Positions 1 to 6,085 of a stretch of DNA of 8,139 nt are shown piece by piece. This stretch comes from Anaerolineales bacterium. Its GTDB lineage: Bacteria; Chloroflexota; Anaerolineae; Anaerolineales; Villigracilaceae. Made by a program: the position numbers and the translations under genes. Location: contig JADLCG010000355.1 of NCBI GenBank assembly GCA_020847355.1, forward strand, positions 1 to 8,139. Reading direction: 5' to 3'. The number at the start of each line of letters is the position of its first letter. The stretch's first letter is position 1. The notes beneath the pieces were generated by a model. The model saw only the letters and a program-made list of their open reading frames with translations, did no database searches and was not told where the DNA came from.

Positions 1-806
1 ACCCGCGCATCGCGCTGGACGTTGGACAGGAGGCGGTTTACTTCAACAATCCCGACCTCCCGGGCACGCGCTCTGAAATCGCTTTGCCGCTCATTGTTCG
101 TAAAAAAATCCTCGGCGCGCTAGACGTTCAAAGCGATAAACCCGGCGTCTTCACCGAAGCCGACATCCAAACCCTGGGCATTCTCGCCGATCAGATCGCA
201 ATCGCGATTGACAATGCGCGCCTATTTGAACAAAACCAACGAACCTTGAGCGAATATCAAGCGCTATATCAACAAAATATCAAAACTGGTTGGGCTTCCT
301 TTAGTCAGCGGGAAGAAACGCTCGGTTATCGCCAAACGCTCGGCGGCGGCGTGAAAATCACCCAACCCATCGAAACCAGCGAAATCCGTGAAGCGCTCCG
401 TCAGGGAAGCGTCTTAGTGACCAAGCCAAATAAAAGCGGCGAAACTTCATATATCGTCGTTCCAGTTAAACTGCGCGGACAAATTATCGGAACGCTACGA
501 GTGCAAGCCCCTACTAAAAATCGCACATGGAGCAAAGACGAGGTAAACCTTGCCGAAGCGGTTTCAGAACGCCTTTCGCTCGCGCTAGAAAACGCCCGCC
601 TGATCCACGAATCGCAAAATCAAGTTATCAAGGAGCAAACGATCGGCGAAGTGACCGCAAAAATTGGCGCATCTATTGATCTAAAGAACGTCCTCCAAAC
701 GGCAGTCGAAGAATTAGGCAAGGCAATGCCCGGTTCTGAAGTCTTGATCCGTTTTGACGATCATAAAAACGGAAATGCGCCGCAAGCGGAGAATAACCAT
801 GCTTAG
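1..806 (+). CDS. GAF-domain sensor protein, 3' part only (5' end outside window)
   Basis: The frame is open from the first bases of the window, with the first full codon at position 3, and stops at TAG 804-806. About 267 residues are visible. The translated start (PRIALDVG, then FNNPDLP and TRSE-ALPL) matches the middle of the GAF domains in the next two genes, so the true start lies upstream; a TTG at 84 is internal to the domain. The first GAF domain ends near nt 235 with an ADQIAIAIDNARLFE helix. A shorter GAF-like domain follows (about nt 261-608: a Trp, a GY pair, a VPVKLRGQIIGTL strand, then TWSKDE and a long helix). A tail (about 609-755) ends at EVLIRF, followed by about 15 polar residues. 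No output domain is visible. GAF domains bind small molecules or mediate dimerisation; the ligand is unknown. The stop overlaps the next start by 8 bp, suggesting coupled translation. Confidence 0.9.
   Translation, partial: PRIALDVGQEAVYFNNPDLPGTRSEIALPLIVRKKILGALDVQSDKPGVFTEADIQTLGILADQIAIAIDNARLFEQNQRTLSEYQALYQQNIKTGWASFSQREETLGYRQTLGGGVKITQPIETSEIREALRQGSVLVTKPNKSGETSYIVVPVKLRGQIIGTLRVQAPTKNRTWSKDEVNLAEAVSERLSLALENARLIHESQNQVIKEQTIGEVTAKIGASIDLKNVLQTAVEELGKAMPGSEVLIRFDDHKNGNAPQAENNHA
788..791 (+). promoter_or_regulatory. Ribosome binding site setting the start of the 799 gene
   Basis: GGAG (within GGAGAA) lies 7 nt before ATG 799. It supports that ATG over the upstream in-frame TTG at 754 and ATG at 775. 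It lies inside the end of the preceding gene. Confidence 0.7.
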
Positions 807-2466
807 AAAATTCCTTTCCGCGCCCATTTTTGCAGACGCTGAAAAAACCAGAGCCGCCAAACTACTGCATCAGGTCGCTTGGGCAAACGCCATCCTGCCT
901 TTGCTCGGGCTGATCGTCGCGCTAGCCGTTCCTGCCAACGCAAAATTTGTGCTCGCGCCAAGCGCCATCATCGCAATCGCAGTCGTTATCTCCTTAATCT
1001 TCAACAACGCGGGACAAACAACGCTCGCAAGCGCCATATTGGTCTTCGTCAATCTAGCGATCATCACCTTGCTCGATTATCTTGCCGGCGGCGAGGCAAG
1101 ACCGCTCATACTTCTGGGCGTAATCAGCATTTTATTGGGCGGCTTACTGCTTGGGCAACGCGGCATTTTTGTCGTCGCGATTTATCTCGCCCTGCAACAC
1201 GGCTTGTTTGCTTCTCTAAATATTGCCGGAACGCTTACGGCAAAAAGCTCGCTTCAACCGGCTCAAAATATCATTGTTCCGGCATTTGGTTACGTTGTCA
1301 TCGCGCTCATCTTTTACTTCGCAATCTCCAGATTACAATCCGCCGCCGAACAAGCAAGAACCAGCGAAAAGCAATTGCAGACCAGCAATTTCGAGCTAAG
1401 GAACTTAACTGAATCCCTCGAAGAGCGCGTTACCGAGCGGACTTATGAATTAGAGAAACAAAGAAATCTAACCGCGCGCCGCTCGCGCCAATTTGAAGGC
1501 GTTGTGCAAGTTTCGCGCGCCATCAATATCACTCATAATCTGACTGAACTCCTGCCGCAAATTACAGAAGTGATCAGCGAACAATTTGGTTTTTATCATG
1601 TGGGCATCTTCCTCACCGATTCACTAAACCAATATGCCGTGTTGAGCGCCGCAAATAGCGCCGGCGGAAAGACCATGCTTCAGCGCGGGCATCAACTTAA
1701 GATTGGCGCGCAAGGCATCGTCGGTTATGTAACGCGAAGCGGAACTCCGCGCATCGCTTTAGACGTTGGGGCAGATTCTGTTCACTTCAACAACCCAGAC
1801 CTACCGCGCACGCGCTCTGAAATGGCGCTACCTTTGAAATCTGGCGAAGAGATCATCGGCGCGCTGGATATTCAGAGCTATGAGCAAAATGCCTTTTCGC
1901 AGGAAGATGTAGAAGCGCTGGAAGCGTTAGCGGATCAAGTCAGCCTCGCGATTCAAAACGCACGGCTTCTCGACCAAACCAATCGCCTGTTAGCTGAAGC
2001 CGAGACGATTCAAAAACAATATCAAAAAGACACTTGGAGCCGCCTCTCGCGCGAAAAAAGAGTTACCGGATATAAATACACCGTCGCTGGGGCAACGCCC
2101 TTAGATGAAGGCGAAGTCAGTCAATCTAACGCTAATAAAAAAGAAGTCCTCGTCCCAATTGCTTTGCGCGGCGAGAAGATTGGCTCGCTGGTCGTACAAG
2201 TTCCGGCGAATGAAAAGGTAAATTCAGATCAGATGGATCTAATCAAAGCCGTCGCCGAACGCGTCGCTCTTTCCGCTGAAAATGCGCGTCTATTTGAAGA
2301 GACTGCGCGCCGCGCCGAACGCGAACAAGTCGTCTCCGATCTTGCCGCAAAAATCAGCGCCTCAGTACGCACTGAAAATATTCTAAAAACCACCGCCAAA
2401 GAACTTAACCAGATTTTAGACGGCGCAGAAGTATTCATCAAATTGGGAACCAACGGGAAGTCATAA
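799..2466 (+). CDS. Six-helix membrane protein with coiled coil and GAF pair, no output domain
   Basis: The product is 555 residues from ATG 799, chosen for its GGAG site and because the protein then opens with MLRKFLSAPIF and an EKTR motif, a leader I recall from Chloroflexota sensors. Six hydrophobic segments follow (about 28-46, 52-68, 75-95, 101-119, 120-138, 155-178), MASE-like but of no family I can name. A charged coiled coil (about 180-230, with LEERV-ERTYELEK) leads to a GAF domain (about 235-395: FGFYHVGIF, GIVGYV, PRIALDVGAD, FNNPDLP, GALDIQS). A shorter GAF-like domain (about 403-500) and a tail (about 500-548) end the protein. There is no kinase, GGDEF, EAL or receiver domain, and no NKFDE cyclic-nucleotide motif. 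I infer a membrane sensor or scaffold acting through a partner, perhaps the kinase at 6051. It is separated from the next gene by one base. Confidence 0.88.
   Translation: MLRKFLSAPIFADAEKTRAAKLLHQVAWANAILPLLGLIVALAVPANAKFVLAPSAIIAIAVVISLIFNNAGQTTLASAILVFVNLAIITLLDYLAGGEARPLILLGVISILLGGLLLGQRGIFVVAIYLALQHGLFASLNIAGTLTAKSSLQPAQNIIVPAFGYVVIALIFYFAISRLQSAAEQARTSEKQLQTSNFELRNLTESLEERVTERTYELEKQRNLTARRSRQFEGVVQVSRAINITHNLTELLPQITEVISEQFGFYHVGIFLTDSLNQYAVLSAANSAGGKTMLQRGHQLKIGAQGIVGYVTRSGTPRIALDVGADSVHFNNPDLPRTRSEMALPLKSGEEIIGALDIQSYEQNAFSQEDVEALEALADQVSLAIQNARLLDQTNRLLAEAETIQKQYQKDTWSRLSREKRVTGYKYTVAGATPLDEGEVSQSNANKKEVLVPIALRGEKIGSLVVQVPANEKVNSDQMDLIKAVAERVALSAENARLFEETARRAEREQVVSDLAAKISASVRTENILKTTAKELNQILDGAEVFIKLGTNGKS
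2455..2460 (+). promoter_or_regulatory. Weak ribosome binding site for the 2468 gene
   Basis: GGGAAG lies 7 nt before ATG 2468, within the last codons of the preceding gene. It is an imperfect Shine-Dalgarno. With a one-base gap between genes, translation probably depends partly on ribosomes finishing the upstream frame. Confidence 0.45.
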
Positions 2467-2467
2467 C

Positions 2468-5260
2468 ATGTCTGAACCTACCAACAGCCCCGCCCAAAGT
2501 CGCTTTGATCAAAGAGTCAACTACGCCTATCGCTTCAGTTTGGGGATGGCGATCCTCTTTTCCGCGCTGATTCTGCTCCTGGTTGTTTTCAGTTTTTCGC
2601 GTACAACAGTTACGCCTTCTACTTACGTTACGCTCGGAATTTGCGCGTTAAGCTCCATGCTCAGCGTATATTTATGCCGCCGAGGGATGAGTACAACCGG
2701 CATTTTGTTATTAATTGCTTCGTTGATCTTATTAACCGCTTCGCGCATTTTTGTCGCTAAAGGCTTGGCGATCTCAACCGGCATCATCAACATCGTCACC
2801 GTCACAACGATTGCCATTTATACGCTTCCAAGAACTTGGACAGCCCGTGTAGTTTTCATCGCTTTTCTTAACGCGGCATTTACCATCCTTGCCGAGCAGT
2901 TTATCACCAATGTCCCTTCTACAAAAAACCCGGAAGCGGCAAATGCCATTTCGCTGGGAATAGGATTAATATTTCTAGCGATACTAATTTTGCGTTTTCC
3001 TCGCCTCACCTTACGCGCAAAATTGATCGTCGGCTTTATTGCGTTGACAATCCTGCCAATCGTCTTCCTCGGCGTACAAACCTATCGCTCGACCCATACG
3101 CTCCTGGAAAATCAGATCAAAAGCGAAATTTCGCGGGCGGCGCTCGATTCCAGCGCCGATGTTCAAGCTTTTATAGATAATCAATTTCTAACGCTGTCAA
3201 CTCAGGCGCGCGCATCCGCCATTGTTGAGTATGTCAGCCTCTCTCCGCTGGCAAGAGCCAATTCTGAAGAAGAAACCCTCGCCAAAGAAGCGCTAAAATC
3301 TTTCACCAAAAACGCGCCCACGTACATCACCGCCTATTCAATTCTCGATTTGAGCGGAAAGATCATTCTGGATAACAACCCAAACAATATTGGCGCAGAC
3401 TATAGCGCCAGAAGTTTTTACAAATATGTAATCGAAAAACGAAAAAACTATACCAGCGGGCTTTCTAAATTACCCGGGCAATCTGATTATGTATTTTTCA
3501 TAGCTACGCCCATCTTCTCAAAATCCGGCGACTTGATTGGCGTGTACGCAAAGACCTATAATGCAAGCCTTCTCCAAGATTTGATGGTTCAAATCATCAA
3601 GAAAAGCCGCTCACTCGGCGCGGACGTTGGCTTTAGTTACCTAATGGATCGGAGCAACGCCTTCGTTCTCGCGCATTCCTTAAAAGCCAATTTCGCTTAC
3701 AAAACCTATTTGGCAAAAACTGACGAAAATATTCAAGCCCTAGCGGCGCAAGGGCTAATTGACCCCGCTCAGGCAAATGATAAATTTATCTCTCAGCCGG
3801 AAACCGCCCTTGAAATCCAAAACCTGACAGAGACCGCCACCTTCCAGCTTCCCTCGCCCGCCATTGACGACGAGACAGCTTTATCTACGGCAGTAATAAT
3901 TCGCAACACAGATTGGGCGTTTGTAGTTTCTTCGCCCACCAGCGTCGTGACTGACTTAATTCAAGATCAAACGCGCAGTGTCGTCATTGCCAGCATCATC
4001 CTGGTCGCGCTGGCGGCGCTGGCGGCGCTTTGGGCGGCAAACTTCTTCACCAAGCCAATCATCGAGCTGACGGAAGTAGCGCAAAGCGTTTCTGCCGGAG
4101 ATTTCAGCAAACGCGCTCAAATCCACACGCGCGACGAGGTTGGTCTGCTCGCCGATTCGATCAACGTGATGACCGAAGAGATTCAGCGCTCAATTGAGAC
4201 GCTGGAAAGCCGCGTTCAACGCCGCACGGCTGATCTCTCTCAAGCGACACAACAAAGCGAAAAACGCTCAAAAGACCTGCAAACCATCGTTGAAATTTCG
4301 CGTTCAATTTCAACCGAGAAGAATTTGGAAAACCTATTAACGCTCATCACAAAAATCGTGAGCGAAAGATTCGGCTTTTATCATGTCGGCATCTTCCTTC
4401 TAGATGAAGAAAAGAAACTCGCCATCCTCCGCGCCGCCAACAGCAAAGGCGGACAGGAAATGCTCGCCCGCAAACACAGCCTCAAAGTTGGGCAAATCGG
4501 CATCGTTGGCTATGTCACCTCAACTGGCTTGCCGCGTATCGCGCTGGATACGGGCGCAGACGCTGTTTTCTTCAACAACCCCAGCCTGCCAGATACGCAC
4601 TCCGAAGTTGCGCTTCCGCTCACCACCCGCGGCGAAGTCATCGGCGCGCTCGACGTGCAGAGCGTTAAATCCAACGCCTTCACCGACGCAGATGTCGCCA
4701 TCCTCAGCGTGCTTGCGGACCAAATCGCCATTGCCATTCAAAACTCTCAATTACTAGAAGCCGCAGAGACTTCCGCGCAGGAAACGCGGGCGGTGTTCTC
4801 CGAATATCTCACCGAAGCTTGGCAAAAGAAATCAGAAGCGGGCATAATCGGCTATCATCAAACCGCCAACGGCGGCGAAGCCTTAACCAAAGCCGCGCTC
4901 CCCACCTTTGAAACTCATAAAAACGGAAACGGCGCGAACCAAATCCTTGAAGTGCCGATCAAAGTCCGCGAACAAACTATCGGCGTATTGAACATCAAAC
5001 CGACTTCGGAAAATCAAGCATGGAGCGAAGACGATCTAAACGTGATCGAAGCCGTTGCCGAACGTCTCGGCTTGGCGCTGGATAACGCCAGATTATTTGA
5101 AGAAACCTCCACGCGCGCCACGCGCGAGCGCTTAGTCGCCGATATCACCACCAAGATTCGCGGTTCAAACAATCCGCAAGACATGATTAAAACCGCTTTG
5201 GAAGAATTGAAACAAGCTCTCGGCGCGACCAAAGTTGAAATCTTACCGAAAAAAGAATAA
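2468..5260 (+). CDS. Membrane sensor: 7 helices, dCache, HAMP, GAF pair; no output domain
   Basis: The product is 930 residues. Seven hydrophobic segments (about 24-43, 52-69, 77-97, 100-119, 126-146, 158-176, 184-203) come first. With a cytoplasmic N-terminus this odd number puts residues 205-503 outside the cell. That region carries a double-Cache signature (about 288-372: ILDLSGKII, IGADYSARSFYKYV, ATPIF, GDLIGVYAKTY), a fold that usually binds small extracellular ligands; the ligand here is unknown. An eighth helix (about 504-524) returns inside to HAMP (about 525-577, FTKPIIELTE and DEVGLL), a coiled coil, a GAF domain (about 605-765), a shorter GAF-like domain (about 770-880) and a tail ending near 926. 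No kinase or methyl-accepting domain is present. The C-terminal third closely parallels the 799 gene, so the two are paralogs with different input fronts. Signal output must pass to another protein. The ParA gene begins 36 bp downstream. Confidence 0.9.
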   Translation: MSEPTNSPAQSRFDQRVNYAYRFSLGMAILFSALILLLVVFSFSRTTVTPSTYVTLGICALSSMLSVYLCRRGMSTTGILLLIASLILLTASRIFVAKGLAISTGIINIVTVTTIAIYTLPRTWTARVVFIAFLNAAFTILAEQFITNVPSTKNPEAANAISLGIGLIFLAILILRFPRLTLRAKLIVGFIALTILPIVFLGVQTYRSTHTLLENQIKSEISRAALDSSADVQAFIDNQFLTLSTQARASAIVEYVSLSPLARANSEEETLAKEALKSFTKNAPTYITAYSILDLSGKIILDNNPNNIGADYSARSFYKYVIEKRKNYTSGLSKLPGQSDYVFFIATPIFSKSGDLIGVYAKTYNASLLQDLMVQIIKKSRSLGADVGFSYLMDRSNAFVLAHSLKANFAYKTYLAKTDENIQALAAQGLIDPAQANDKFISQPETALEIQNLTETATFQLPSPAIDDETALSTAVIIRNTDWAFVVSSPTSVVTDLIQDQTRSVVIASIILVALAALAALWAANFFTKPIIELTEVAQSVSAGDFSKRAQIHTRDEVGLLADSINVMTEEIQRSIETLESRVQRRTADLSQATQQSEKRSKDLQTIVEISRSISTEKNLENLLTLITKIVSERFGFYHVGIFLLDEEKKLAILRAANSKGGQEMLARKHSLKVGQIGIVGYVTSTGLPRIALDTGADAVFFNNPSLPDTHSEVALPLTTRGEVIGALDVQSVKSNAFTDADVAILSVLADQIAIAIQNSQLLEAAETSAQETRAVFSEYLTEAWQKKSEAGIIGYHQTANGGEALTKAALPTFETHKNGNGANQILEVPIKVREQTIGVLNIKPTSENQAWSEDDLNVIEAVAERLGLALDNARLFEETSTRATRERLVADITTKIRGSNNPQDMIKTALEELKQALGATKVEILPKKE
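4007..4029 (+). repeat. 9-bp tandem repeat, about 2.5 copies, inside transmembrane helix 8
   Basis: The unit GCGCTGGCG occurs at 4007-4015 and 4016-4024, and a partial copy follows. It encodes the ALAALAAL stretch of the last membrane helix of the dCache protein. A copy gain or loss would keep the frame and change the helix by three residues. Confidence 0.6.
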
Positions 5261-5286
5261 TTCGTCTAACGATATTTTACAGAAGC

Positions 5287-5290
5287 GAGG
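5287..5290 (+). promoter_or_regulatory. Ribosome binding site of the ParA gene
   Basis: GAGG sits 6 nt before ATG 5297, within the 36-bp gap (5261-5296), the longest non-coding stretch in the window. I see no hairpin terminator and no convincing -35/-10 pair there, so the ParA gene is probably read through from upstream. Confidence 0.6.
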
Positions 5291-5296
5291 CAGACT

Positions 5297-6085
5297 ATGA
5301 CCAGCATTATCTCCATCTCAAACGAAAAAGGCGGCGTGGCAAAAACCACTTCAACGCTTTCGCTTGGCGCGGCATTTGCCGAAATGAATAAAAAAGTTTT
5401 GCTCATTGATCTAGACGCGCAAGCCAACTTGACGCTTGCGCTAGGCTTAGAACCCGGAGAAGCGGAAATCACCTCTGCCAACGTTATGCTCGAAGGCGTT
5501 TCGCTACTCTCCGCGCGCCGTAAAACAGACGTGGAAAACTTAGATTTAATCCCTTCCAACTCCCGCATTGAAAGCGCAGAACAATTTCTACCCGTGCGTA
5601 CCAACTACACCGCCATTCTAAGAAACGCAATTTCAAATTCCGGGCAAATGCCTTATGATTACATCCTGCTGGATTGTCCTCCGGCGCTGGGAGCCATCAC
5701 GCGCAACGCCTTGAGCGCTTCTACGCTACTGCTCATCCCAACCCAACCGGAATATTTTTCAGCTTACGCGCTTCGCAACATGATGAACATGATCCGCAAA
5801 ATCAGAGAAGAAAATAATCCAGAACTGTCTTACCGCATCTTAGTCACCATGCTGGATCGCCGCAATCGCACGCACCGCAATATCCACGATCAATTACGAT
5901 CCACCTTTGGCGAAGGCGTGCTCAACACCGTCATTGAAGTTGACACCAAACTAAAAGAAAGCCCCATCGTTGGAATGCCCATCACCAAGTATAAATCTGG
6001 CGCGCGCGGCTCCACGCAATACCGCGTGCTTGCTCAGGAGTTAATGGAATATGCCAAAGAAACAGAAAATAGACAAACAGCTTAA
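5297..6085 (+). CDS. ParA/Soj-family partition-type ATPase (orphan, no ParB nearby)
   Basis: The product is 262 residues, a normal length for Soj-type ParA. It has the deviant Walker A motif KGGVAKTT (11-18, signature Lys11 and Lys16), Walker A' DLDAQAN (38-44; Asp40 aligns with the catalytic Asp44 of Thermus Soj), Walker B ILLDCPP (123-129) and the ParA-typical LIPTQPEYFS region (146-155). Such enzymes dimerise with ATP, bind nucleoid DNA non-specifically and release it when a partner stimulates hydrolysis, which moves a cargo. No amphipathic membrane-targeting helix of MinD type is present at the C-terminus. In the region where Soj has PRNVRLSEAP this protein reads EVDTKLKESP, so one DNA-contact arginine seems replaced and another is lysine; the basic patches at 188-194 and 231-237 may compensate. 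No ParB or parS-like site is seen. The next gene starts within its last 35 bp, marking the kinase as the likely partner or cargo. Confidence 0.92.
   Translation: MTSIISISNEKGGVAKTTSTLSLGAAFAEMNKKVLLIDLDAQANLTLALGLEPGEAEITSANVMLEGVSLLSARRKTDVENLDLIPSNSRIESAEQFLPVRTNYTAILRNAISNSGQMPYDYILLDCPPALGAITRNALSASTLLLIPTQPEYFSAYALRNMMNMIRKIREENNPELSYRILVTMLDRRNRTHRNIHDQLRSTFGEGVLNTVIEVDTKLKESPIVGMPITKYKSGARGSTQYRVLAQELMEYAKETENRQTA
6036..6040 (+). promoter_or_regulatory. Ribosome binding site for the kinase, inside the ParA gene
   Basis: AGGAG lies 10 nt before ATG 6051, inside the ParA reading frame. The other nearby ATG (6044) is in the ParA frame and too close to the site. This fixes the kinase start and creates a 35-bp overlap (6051-6085). 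Confidence 0.65.

Noticed and set aside
84..86. TTG at 84 as the true start of the first gene
   Set aside because: It falls in the middle of a GAF domain, and the upstream codons still match the paralogs, so the gene begins before the window.
754..798. Upstream TTG (754) or ATG (775) as start of the second gene
   Set aside because: Either would add up to 15 basic residues with no convincing ribosome site. ATG 799 has GGAG at good spacing and yields a family-like leader.
879..1412. Plus-strand open frame of 177 codons in another frame
   Set aside because: It overlaps the membrane part of the 799 gene. Its product is rich in Arg, His and Ser with no domain, as expected of a shifted reading of the real gene.
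1501..1983. Cyclic-nucleotide or bilin-binding type for the GAF domain
   Set aside because: No NKFDE motif and no phytochrome-type cysteine/histidine signature is visible, so no ligand class can be assigned.
5261..5296. Terminator or new promoter before the ParA gene
   Set aside because: The 36-bp gap has no stem-loop with a U run and no clear -35/-10 pair. Read-through from upstream is simpler.
5266..5604. Minus-strand open frame of 112 codons
   Set aside because: It is antisense to the Walker A region of the ParA gene and has no motif or context of its own.
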